6,282 bases of DNA from Alphaproteobacteria bacterium (GTDB lineage: Bacteria; Pseudomonadota; Alphaproteobacteria; Rhizobiales; Hyphomicrobiaceae), in assembly GCA_005888525.1 (NCBI GenBank), contig VBAB01000398.1, positions 1 through 6,282 of the forward strand, read 5' to 3'. The translations under genes were made by a program, and so were the position numbers. A model generated the notes under the pieces. That model had not been told where the DNA came from. It made no database searches and was given only the letters and a program-made list of their open reading frames with translations. Shown in pieces: positions 1 to 5,365 of the stretch. Numbering within the stretch: position 1 is the stretch's first letter; every line of letters begins with the position of its first letter.

Positions 1-2
1 AG

Positions 3-416
3 ATCTACAATCGTCCGGCGACGCAATTCGTGGCCGGCTTCTTCGGCATGCCGACCATGAATTTCCTCCAGGGCACGGTTGAGAACGGCGCGGCTGGCGC
101 CCGCTTCCGTGGTGCCGGCCTCGAGCAGGCGCTGCCATCCTCCCTCTCCACCGATCTCGGCGGACGCAAGGTTGTCCTCGGGGTGCGCTCGGAGCACGTC
201 GTCATCGATGGCGCGGCTTCGACCCCTGGCACGGCCCGCCTGCTGCAGCCGCTCGGCGATGCGACGCTCGTGCACTTCGACGCCGGCGAGGGCAAATCGC
301 TGGTCGCCAAAGTTTCACCCAGCACGGAACTAGCGCCCGGCTCGCCGCTGAAGTTTCGCTTCCTGCCCGAGCATTGCCATCTGTTCGATGCAGCGAGCGG
401 CCAGCGCCAGATTTGA
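3..416 (+). CDS. ABC transporter ATP-binding protein, C-terminal part (MalK/UgpC type), 5' end outside window
   Basis: Partial reading frame of 137 codons, open at the left edge and ending in TGA at 414-416. The visible part follows the nucleotide-binding domain. It starts with IYNRPATQFVAGFFGMPTMNF, the typical junction of MalK/UgpC-type ATPases where the post-ATPase helix leads into the TOBE-like regulatory domain. VVLGVRSEHVVI near residue 60 matches the 'LG.RPEH' strand of that domain. The C-terminus RFLPEHCHLFDAASGQ matches the usual 'lFD..tG' ending. Such subunits drive ATP-dependent uptake of sugars, glycerol phosphate or similar solutes, working with two permeases and a binding protein that must lie upstream. 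Walker A, Walker B and signature motifs are outside the window, so the substrate cannot be judged. The family call is confident; the specificity is unknown. Confidence 0.9.
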   Translation: MYNRPATQFVAGFFGMPTMNFLQGTVENGAAGARFRGAGLEQALPSSLSTDLGGRKVVLGVRSEHVVIDGAASTPGTARLLQPLGDATLVHFDAGEGKSLVAKVSPSTELAPGSPLKFRFLPEHCHLFDAASGQRQI

Positions 417-487
417 CCTCATGGCCCGTGCGCCCCAGGATCGACCGCCACAGCCTGAATGATCGGCAAAGCGCGACAGCCTCTCGG

Positions 488-493
488 AAGGAG
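488..493 (+). promoter_or_regulatory. Ribosome binding site of the LLM oxidoreductase gene
   Basis: AAGGAG with a 6-nt spacer before the ATG at 500. It fixes this start over longer in-frame readings that would run back into the ABC ATPase gene. Confidence 0.8.
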
Positions 494-499
494 CGACCC

Positions 500-1381
500 A
501 TGAAACTCGGCAAGCTCGGCGTTTGGGCCGGCCTCGACGGCATGACGGCGGCGGATGCGCAGGCCTTCGCGCGCCGGCTCGAGAAGCGCGGCTACACGGC
601 GCTCTGGACGCCTGAAAGCCGCGGCCGCAATGCCCTCGTCAATGCGGCCTGGCTGCTCGCCGGCACGTCGAGCCTCGTCGTCGCCACGGGGATCGCCAAC
701 ATCTACGCCCGCGACGCCATGGCGACGGCGAATGCGCAGCGCGGTCTGAACGAGCAGTCGGGCAACCGGTTTCTCCTCGGGCTCGGCGTCTCGCACAAGC
801 CGCTGGTATCGACCATGCGCGGCCATGCCTACGGCAAGCCGGTCGCCACCATGCGCGCCTATCTCGAGGCCATGCGCGCCGCCCCCTATCAGGCACCGCC
901 GCCCTCGGAAACGCCATGCACTGTGCTCGCGGCCCTCGGGCCGAAGATGCTGGCGCTCGCAGCGGAGATGACCGACGGGGCGCATCCCTATTGCGTGACG
1001 CCCGAGCATACCGCCCAGGCGCGTAAAATCCTGGGCCCTGGCAAGCTCCTTTGCCCGGAGGTCATGGTGCTGCTCGAGACCGATCCAACCAAGGCACGAG
1101 CCGCCGCCCGCACGGCGCTCGCGTCCTATATCCAGCTCGAGAACTATGCCAACAACTGGCGTCGCCTCGGGTTCGGGGACGACGACCTCGCCGGCGGCGG
1201 GTCCAACCGCTTCGTCGATGCCAACATCGCCTGGGGAGATGAAGGCGCCATCCGCAAGCGCCTCCAGCTCTTCTGGGATGCCGGCGCCGACCACGTCTGC
1301 ATCCAGTCGATCCACCCGAGCGGCTCGCGCACCACCATCGACGAGCGGGTTTTCGATCTGCTCGCCCCCGCATCGGCCTGA
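500..1381 (+). CDS. LLM-class flavin/F420-dependent oxidoreductase (TIGR03620-like)
   Basis: 293-residue luciferase-like monooxygenase-fold (TIM-barrel) protein, probably cytoplasmic. It resembles the family annotated as 'probable F420-dependent oxidoreductase, MSMEG_4141 family' (TIGR03620), which I recognise from memory. Visible marks are LGKLGVWAGLDGM at the N-terminus, ALWTPESRGRN (34-44), ATGIANIYARDAM (62-74), NRFLLGLGVSHKPLV (89-103), YGKPVATMRAYLEAM (111-125), LAALGPKMLALAAEMTDGAHPY (143-164) and NNWRRLGF (218-225). The length is normal for the group. The ATG at 500 is chosen because of the AAGGAG 6 nt before it and because homology starts there. Members transfer hydride from reduced flavin or F420 to varied substrates; neither cofactor nor substrate can be read from the sequence. 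An 83-nt gap follows the ABC ATPase gene and a 92-nt gap precedes the isomerase gene. All three run in the same direction, so co-transcription is possible. Family assignment is firm; function is open. Confidence 0.9.
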   Translation: MKLGKLGVWAGLDGMTAADAQAFARRLEKRGYTALWTPESRGRNALVNAAWLLAGTSSLVVATGIANIYARDAMATANAQRGLNEQSGNRFLLGLGVSHKPLVSTMRGHAYGKPVATMRAYLEAMRAAPYQAPPPSETPCTVLAALGPKMLALAAEMTDGAHPYCVTPEHTAQARKILGPGKLLCPEVMVLLETDPTKARAAARTALASYIQLENYANNWRRLGFGDDDLAGGGSNRFVDANIAWGDEGAIRKRLQLFWDAGADHVCIQSIHPSGSRTTIDERVFDLLAPASA

Positions 1382-1473
1382 AGCCGCTGCTTGATCGCCA
1401 AGCGGACCGCAGATGGGCCCGGCAATTCTTGCCCTGTTAATACCCAGTTCACACGCTTGCGGCGGAGTCAGAC

Positions 1474-2127
1474 GTGATCCAGATCGACTGCTACTACAGT
1501 CTCTCCTCCCCCTGGGCCTATCTCGGGGGGCCGCGGCTTCAAGACATCGTGCGCCGGCACCGCGCGACGCTGACCCTCAAGCCCTACGACTTTCAGGCCG
1601 TGGTGCTGAAGACCGGGGGCGTGCCCCTGCGCACGCGGCCGCCGGCGCGGCGGCGTTACCATCAGGCGGAGCTCGATCGCTGGCGCACTTATCTCGGTAT
1701 GCCGCTGGTGCTCGAGCCGAAGCACTATCCGCAGGCGATGCCGGCCGATCCCGACTGGAACAAATACGCGGGCTGGACGGTGATCGCGGCGCAGGATGCC
1801 GGCCTCGACGCCTTCCCCCTGTCGCATGCCCTGCTGCGCGCGCTGTGGGCCGAGGAGCGCGACATCTCGCTCCCGCAAGTGCGCCGGGCCGTCGCCGAAG
1901 AGAACGGCTACGATGGCGCCAAGATGGTGGCGGCAGAGAGGAGCGAGCGCGTGCAGGCGCTCTATCGGCAGTTCTCGGCCGAGGCGGAGACGCTCGGCGT
2001 CTTCGGGGCGCCGACCTTCGTCATCGAGGGCGAGCTGTTCTGGGGCCAGGACCGGCTCGATTTCGTCGATCGCCGACTCGGCGCTATCCGCGCCCGCGAC
2101 GCAGCGCTAAAGCGAGATCGTTCCTGA
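1474..2127 (+). CDS. 2-hydroxychromene-2-carboxylate isomerase-like protein (DsbA/kappa-GST fold)
   Basis: 217 residues, GTG start with GGAG at 1464-1467 and a 6-nt spacer. Family members are glutathione-dependent thioredoxin-fold enzymes. The best-known one, NahD, interconverts 2-hydroxychromene-2-carboxylate and trans-o-hydroxybenzylidenepyruvate in naphthalene degradation. The sequence shows the N-terminal strand and active-site turn YYSLSSPWAYLG (7-18), in which Ser12-Pro13 aligns with the catalytic Ser-Pro of NahD. An inserted helical domain follows. The C-terminal LGVFGAPTFVIEGELFWGQD (174-193) carries the thioredoxin-fold cis-Pro (Pro180) and the WGQDRL signature. There is no CxxC, so a disulfide oxidoreductase role is unlikely. 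Many homologues outside naphthalene pathways have unknown substrates, so the name gives the fold and reaction type only. The last six codons (LKRDRS) and the stop lie inside palindromic repeat P1, so the tail seems to have been replaced or extended by the repeat. Confidence 0.88.
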   Translation: MIQIDCYYSLSSPWAYLGGPRLQDIVRRHRATLTLKPYDFQAVVLKTGGVPLRTRPPARRRYHQAELDRWRTYLGMPLVLEPKHYPQAMPADPDWNKYAGWTVIAAQDAGLDAFPLSHALLRALWAEERDISLPQVRRAVAEENGYDGAKMVAAERSERVQALYRQFSAEAETLGVFGAPTFVIEGELFWGQDRLDFVDRRLGAIRARDAALKRDRS

Positions 2128-2171
2128 TGGAAGCACTGGGGCTTCCATCCAGGAACGTGAATCTCGCTCTA
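2108..2171 (+). repeat. Palindromic repeat P1, bulged hairpin overlapping the isomerase 3' end
   Basis: Long imperfect inverted repeat. The outer stem pairs 2108-2118 with 2161-2171 (one A-C mismatch at 2110/2169). Three unpaired bases TGA (2158-2160) follow on the 3' arm. The inner stem pairs 2119-2126 with 2150-2157, has a single bulged C at 2149, then pairs 2127-2134 with 2141-2148. The loop is ACTGGG (2135-2140). The stop codon of the isomerase gene (2125-2127) is inside the left arm. No T-run follows, so this is not a standard intrinsic terminator. It shares ends and the bulge position with P2, read on the other strand. It resembles REP-like intergenic repeats I recall from Hyphomicrobiales genomes; copy number could not be checked. 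Confidence 0.85.
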
Positions 2172-2183
2172 AGACTCAACGAG

Positions 2184-2258
2184 TAGAGCAGGATTCACGC
2201 TTCAGCCTCGACGTTGCATTTGGGAGCAGGCGATTCAAGCTGAAGCGATCCTGCTCTA
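2184..2258 (-). repeat. Palindromic repeat P2, same family as P1 in opposite orientation
   Basis: Inverted repeat with a perfect outer stem 2184-2194 / 2248-2258 (TAGAGCAGGAT / ATCCTGCTCTA). Three unpaired bases TCA (2195-2197) follow, then a perfect inner stem 2198-2206 / 2239-2247 and a 32-nt terminal loop (2207-2238). Read on the minus strand the bulge is TGA on the 3' arm, exactly as in P1 on the plus strand. Both elements share TARAGC...GATCG at one end and CGTGAAT...GCTCTA at the other. P2 ends 22 nt before the ribosome binding site of the next gene, so it may sit in that gene's leader or mark the border between two transcripts. Confidence 0.85.
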
Positions 2259-2280
2259 GCGGCACGCAAGCGGCAAAAGC

Positions 2281-2286
2281 AAGGAG
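2281..2286 (+). promoter_or_regulatory. Ribosome binding site deciding the start of Bug copy A
   Basis: AAGGAG directly abuts an ATG at 2287 but lies 6 nt before a second in-frame ATG at 2293. The normal spacing favours 2293, which also gives a cleaner signal peptide (MRRLRF...) without the extra Met-Cys. Confidence 0.75.
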
Positions 2287-2292
2287 ATGTGT

Positions 2293-3270
2293 ATGCGCAG
2301 ACTTCGTTTCACCCTCGCCCTGATCGGAGTGTTCACGGCCGGCGCCATCGGGCCGGCCGCAGCGCAGAAATGGCCCGAGAAACCCATCACGGTGATCATG
2401 GGCTTTCCGGCCGGCTCCGGCGTGGACGTGATCGCGCGACTGCTGCAGGCGCCGCTCGAGAAGGACCTCGGCACCCAGCTGGTGTTCGACTACAAGGTCG
2501 GCGCCGGCGGCAACGTGGCCTCGGAGGTGGTGGCCAAGGCGCGCCCCGACGGCTACACTATCCTGCTCGGCACCTCCGCCACGCACGGCGTCAACGCCGC
2601 GCTCTACAAGAAGCTGCCCTTCGACGTCGAGGCAGACTTCACGCCGATTGTGCCCCTCAATGACGTCTCCAACGTGCTGACGATCAACCCCGCGGTCATC
2701 GACGCCAGCACGGTGGCCGACTTCATCGCCAAGGTCAAAGCCGCGCCGGCCAAATACAATTTCGCCTCCACGGGCAACGGCACGGGCACGCACCTGGCGT
2801 TTGCGCAGTTCGTGAAGATGGCCGGCCTCGACATGGTGCACGTGCCCTACAAGGGCGGCCCGGAGGCCTTGCAGGCGGTGGTCACGGGCGAGGTGTGCTG
2901 CATCATGAACCAGGTGCAGACGGTGCTCGGCCAATGGCGCGCCGGCAAGGTGCGCCTGCTCGGGGTCACGACCAAGCAGCGTGTCGGCGCCGTCCAGGAG
3001 GTGCCGACCATCGACGAGGCGGGCCTGCCCGGCTACGAGAGCTACATCTGGTTCGGTCTGTTCGGCCCCAAGGGGCTCGACGGGGCGATTACCGAGAAGA
3101 TCAACCTCGCCGTGAAGAATGCGCTCGATCTGCCCTCGATCCGCGAAAAGCTGGTCGGCCTCGGCAACGCCCCGCGCTACGAGACCGTCGACCAGTTCCG
3201 CGCCACCGTAAAGGCCGACCGCGCCAAATGGGCCGACGTCGTGAAGGCGTCCGGCGCGTCGATCGACTAG
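2293..3270 (+). CDS. Bug/TctC-family periplasmic solute-binding protein, copy A (orphan)
   Basis: 325-residue precursor, the usual size for tripartite tricarboxylate transporter binding proteins. A Sec signal peptide is clear: basic MRRLR, hydrophobic core, and AAA|Q cleavage after residue 24. The mature protein has the Bug marks: WPEKPITVIMGFPAGSGVDV (27-46, first ligand-loop region), GAGGNVASE, ARPDGYT.LLGT, HVPYKGGPEALQAV and VPTIDEAGLPGYE. Bug proteins bind organic acids or other small carboxylates in the periplasm with two bridging waters, usually without charged side chains. An unusual vicinal Cys-Cys pair lies at residues 202-203, the only cysteines of the mature chain. It is 197/301 identical to copy B downstream (hand alignment, no gaps) yet has no tctA or tctB next to it. 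It follows the repeat pair P1/P2 and ends 3 bp from the stop of the convergent transglutaminase gene. No promoter was recognised. The family is certain; the ligand is unknown. Confidence 0.93.
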   Translation: MRRLRFTLALIGVFTAGAIGPAAAQKWPEKPITVIMGFPAGSGVDVIARLLQAPLEKDLGTQLVFDYKVGAGGNVASEVVAKARPDGYTILLGTSATHGVNAALYKKLPFDVEADFTPIVPLNDVSNVLTINPAVIDASTVADFIAKVKAAPAKYNFASTGNGTGTHLAFAQFVKMAGLDMVHVPYKGGPEALQAVVTGEVCCIMNQVQTVLGQWRAGKVRLLGVTTKQRVGAVQEVPTIDEAGLPGYESYIWFGLFGPKGLDGAITEKINLAVKNALDLPSIREKLVGLGNAPRYETVDQFRATVKADRAKWADVVKASGASID

Positions 3271-3273
3271 GCC

Positions 3274-4086
3274 TCAGGCGGCTACGACCTCGTCGGTCCA
3301 GACGCGGAAGCTGTTGAGGGTATTGGGGCCGAACGTCGTCGTAATGGCGACATCGGCGGCATCGCGGCCTCGCGCCAGCAGAACCCTCCCGATACGCGGC
3401 ACATTGTTTCGTGGGTCGAACGTGTGCCATTGACCTCCGAGATAGGCTTCGAACCAGGCCGCGAAATCGCCGGGCGGGTAGGGTGGCGGCGTGCCGACGT
3501 CGCCCAGATACCCCGTGCAGTAGCGGGCCGGTATGTTCAATGCGCGGCAGAAGGCGACGGCCAGGTGGGCGTAATCGCGACACACGCCGCGTCTTTCCTC
3601 GTAGGCTTCCGAGGCCGACCGCGTTACCCGCGCGTGCTCGTAGCCGAACGTGATGCGCTCGTGCACGAAGTCGCAGATGGCCTGCACGCGTGCCCAGCCT
3701 GGCTGGGGATGGGCGAAGTGAGTCCACGCCAGATCGGCCAAGCGGTCACTGTCGCAGAACCGGCTGGCAAGAAGGAACACGAGAGCCTCCTGCGGAAGCT
3801 GCTCGACCGGGATCTGCGCGGCGTCCGACACAATTCGATCGGGTAGCCCGGTGTCGTTCACGACGGTGTCGGTGGAGATGCGCATTGCTCCCGTGGGGGC
3901 GAGAATGCGGCTGCACCAGTTGCCGAAGCCATCGCGGTAACCGGAGATTGGCACCGATGGGTTAATGACGATGTGGTCAGGTCTCTCGAGGTCGGAAACG
4001 CGGGTGTAATGGATGCTCAACATCATGATGACGGGCGTGGGTTGGGGAAAATGGTACAGCAGCTCATAGCCGACCCTGAGTTTCAT
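3274..4086 (-). CDS. Transglutaminase-like (TGc/papain-fold) protein
   Basis: 270 residues from the ATG at 4086, chosen for the GGAGGAA just upstream and because the family begins MKLRVGYELLYHFPQPTP. An N-terminal beta-rich domain (about 1-95) precedes the core. The core shows FGYEHARVTRSASEAYEERR (147-166), GVCRDYAHLAVAFCRALNIP (167-186) with nucleophile candidate Cys169, ARYCTGYLGD (187-196), DFAAWFEAYLGGQWHTFDPR (207-226) and IGRVLLARGRDAADVAITTTFG (232-253). Core members use a Cys-His-Asp triad. Here Asp224 is present, but the usual histidine of 'HAWxE' is Ala209. From memory, close rhizobial relatives have Ser at that place, so this may mark the subfamily rather than a defect. No signal peptide or membrane segment is seen, so it is probably cytoplasmic. 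The reaction (amide hydrolysis or transfer) is not established. It separates the two Bug genes on the opposite strand, with no evident functional link to them. Confidence 0.9.
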   Translation of the reverse strand: MKLRVGYELLYHFPQPTPVIMMLSIHYTRVSDLERPDHIVINPSVPISGYRDGFGNWCSRILAPTGAMRISTDTVVNDTGLPDRIVSDAAQIPVEQLPQEALVFLLASRFCDSDRLADLAWTHFAHPQPGWARVQAICDFVHERITFGYEHARVTRSASEAYEERRGVCRDYAHLAVAFCRALNIPARYCTGYLGDVGTPPPYPPGDFAAWFEAYLGGQWHTFDPRNNVPRIGRVLLARGRDAADVAITTTFGPNTLNSFRVWTDEVVAA

Positions 4087-4090
4087 GATG

Positions 4091-4097
4091 TTCCTCC
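4091..4097 (-). promoter_or_regulatory. Ribosome binding site of the transglutaminase-like gene
   Basis: On the minus strand GGAGGAA lies 4 nt before the ATG at 4086. It supports this start over an in-frame extension of 51 residues reaching 4239, which shows no family resemblance. Confidence 0.75.
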
Positions 4098-4282
4098 GCG
4101 CTCCGCGCCAGCTTGAGCGCCAGCTGCGGGCACGATGACCCGCGTGACGCAGCATTTGGCGAGCACAGACCGATTCTGCGGGCCACGTCGAGATCAGGCC
4201 AGCATAGACGACAACTGCCGTCTGCGCACGAACGGCCACCTGTTCGTCGTCGTCCTTGCTCGGCGCGTTTGCGCGATATTTG

Positions 4283-4309
4283 TTGACTGCGCTGCGGACC
4301 TGCTAGGCT
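4283..4309 (+). promoter_or_regulatory. Candidate sigma-70-type promoter for the tctCBA operon
   Basis: TTGACT (4283-4288) and TAGGCT (4304-4309) are separated by 15 nt, with TGC directly before the second hexamer as in extended -10 elements. The short spacer weakens the call. Transcription would start around 4315, about 45 nt before the copy B start. In the rest of the divergent intergenic stretch (4098-4282) I see no gene, repeat or convincing promoter for the minus-strand gene. Confidence 0.35.
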
Positions 4310-4315
4310 CTTGGA

Positions 4316-4335
4316 GCTGCGGCAAGACCCGCAGC
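4316..4335 (+). promoter_or_regulatory. Small GC-rich hairpin in the likely leader of the tctCBA operon
   Basis: GCTGCGG (4316-4322) pairs perfectly with CCGCAGC (4329-4335) around a 6-nt CAAGAC loop, between the candidate promoter and the ribosome binding site. No T-run follows. It could stabilise or tune the leader, or be chance in GC-rich DNA. Confidence 0.3.
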
Positions 4336-4359
4336 GACTGACGGGAAAGGCTCTGCTCG

Positions 4360-5346
4360 ATGTCGACGACGAGTTCCGCCTGCGTGCTTCGCCTCTGCGT
4401 TGCGGTCTTGCTATCAGTAATCGCCACTCCAGCCGGTGCGCAGCCATGGCCGGCCAAGCCGATCACGATCATCAACGGGTTCCCGGCCGGGGCCGGCAAC
4501 GACATCGTGTTGCGCATGTACCAGGAGGCGCTGGAGAAGGACCTCGGTGTGGCGCTGGTGTTCGACTACAAGCCGGGCGCCGGCGGCAACGTCGCCTCCG
4601 AATACGTCTCGAAGGCGGCGCCCGACGGCTACACGCTGCTGATCGGCACGGCCGGCACGCACGGCATCAACGCCGCGCTGTACAAGGCGCTGCCGTTCGA
4701 CGTCGAGGCCGACTTCACACCTGTGGCCCCGATCGCCGACGTGCCCAACGTGCTGGCCGTGAACCCCGACGTGCTCGACGCCAAGTCGCTCAAGGAGTTC
4801 ATCGAGAAGGTGAAGGCGGCGCCGGGCAAGTTCAATTACGGCTCGACCGGCAACGGCGCCAGCACGCATTTAGGCTTCGCCCAGTTCAACGCGGTGGCCG
4901 GCCTGCAGATGGAGCACGTGCCCTACAAGGGCAGCCCGCAATCCATTCAGGCCATGGTGACGGGCGAGGTGTGCTGCAGCTTCGCCCAGCCGCAGACCGT
5001 GCTCGGCCAGTGGCGCGCGGCCAAAGTGCGGTTGCTGGCCGTCAGCACCAAGACGCGGCTCGGCATCTTCCCCGATGTCCCGACGGTCGACGAAGCAGCC
5101 CTGCCGGGATTCGAGAACGTCACCTGGTACGGCCTGATCGCACCCAAGGGGCTCGATGCCAAGATCGCCGAGCGCATCAATGGCGCCGTGCGCAAGGCCC
5201 AGGAGAACGCCGCCCTGCGTGACAAGCTCACGGGCATCGGCACGACCGTACGCAGCGAGACGCTCGAACAGTTCCGCGCCACGGTGAAGGCGGATCGGGC
5301 CAAGTGGGCCGAAATCGTCAAGGCCTCCGGCGCCAAGATCGATTGA
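4360..5346 (+). CDS. tctC: Bug/TctC-family periplasmic solute-binding protein, copy B (tripartite tricarboxylate transporter)
   Basis: 328-residue precursor with a signal peptide ending at AGA|Q after residue 27. The mature 301 residues align gap-free with copy A. Start ATG at 4360, with GGGAAAGG at 4343-4350 (9-nt spacer). Bug marks are WPAKPITIINGFPAGAGNDI (30-49), GAGGNVASE, APDGYTLLIGT, STGNGASTHLGFAQF, HVPYKGSPQSIQAM and VPTVDEAALPGFE. It should capture an organic acid in the periplasm and deliver it to the TctA/TctB membrane pair encoded directly downstream (19-nt gap to tctB), with uptake driven by an ion gradient rather than ATP. The same Cys-Cys pair as in copy A occurs at residues 205-206. 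The signal peptide holds Cys8 and Cys13 but no lipobox, so it is not a lipoprotein. The symbol reflects role and order, not proof of citrate as ligand. Confidence 0.93.
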   Translation: MSTTSSACVLRLCVAVLLSVIATPAGAQPWPAKPITIINGFPAGAGNDIVLRMYQEALEKDLGVALVFDYKPGAGGNVASEYVSKAAPDGYTLLIGTAGTHGINAALYKALPFDVEADFTPVAPIADVPNVLAVNPDVLDAKSLKEFIEKVKAAPGKFNYGSTGNGASTHLGFAQFNAVAGLQMEHVPYKGSPQSIQAMVTGEVCCSFAQPQTVLGQWRAAKVRLLAVSTKTRLGIFPDVPTVDEAALPGFENVTWYGLIAPKGLDAKIAERINGAVRKAQENAALRDKLTGIGTTVRSETLEQFRATVKADRAKWAEIVKASGAKID

Positions 5347-5365
5347 GCAACGGTGGAGCCCCTCA

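Noticed and set aside
374..499. Upstream in-frame extension of the LLM oxidoreductase gene
   Set aside because: It would start at a TTG inside the ABC ATPase gene, lacks family resemblance, and the ATG at 500 has a good ribosome binding site.
419..1315. Long open frame on the minus strand opposite the LLM gene
   Set aside because: A GC-rich antisense shadow: His/Arg/Gly-rich, no recognisable domain, fully covered by a confident gene.
1389..1433. Two short hairpins after the LLM gene (GCTTG/CAAGC and GGCAA/TTGCC) as a terminator
   Set aside because: Five-bp stems and no T-run; within chance expectation.
2108..2171. P1 as a Rho-independent terminator
   Set aside because: The stem is long but bulged and overlaps coding sequence, and no T-run follows it (AGACTC instead).
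1413..2186. Long plus-strand frame overlapping the isomerase gene
   Set aside because: Arg/Ala-rich out-of-frame translation of the isomerase gene with no family features.
2108..2258. P1/P2 as a CRISPR array or as inverted ends of an insertion sequence
   Set aside because: Only two units, each itself palindromic and in opposite orientation, with 12 bp between them and no room for a transposase gene or spacers.
2176..2934. Minus-strand frame opposite Bug copy A
   Set aside because: His/Arg/Gly-rich composition typical of antisense frames in high-GC genes; it also runs through repeat P2.
3424..3846. Plus-strand frame opposite the transglutaminase-like gene
   Set aside because: No recognisable motif, and it lies entirely within a well-supported minus-strand gene.
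4087..4239. 51-residue N-terminal extension of the transglutaminase-like protein
   Set aside because: Arg/Trp-rich low-quality translation with no family match; the GGAGGAA site at 4091-4097 marks the start at 4086.
4381..4398. Lipoprotein signal in Bug copy B because of Cys8 and Cys13
   Set aside because: The residues before either cysteine do not fit a lipobox, and a normal AGA|Q signal peptidase I site follows.
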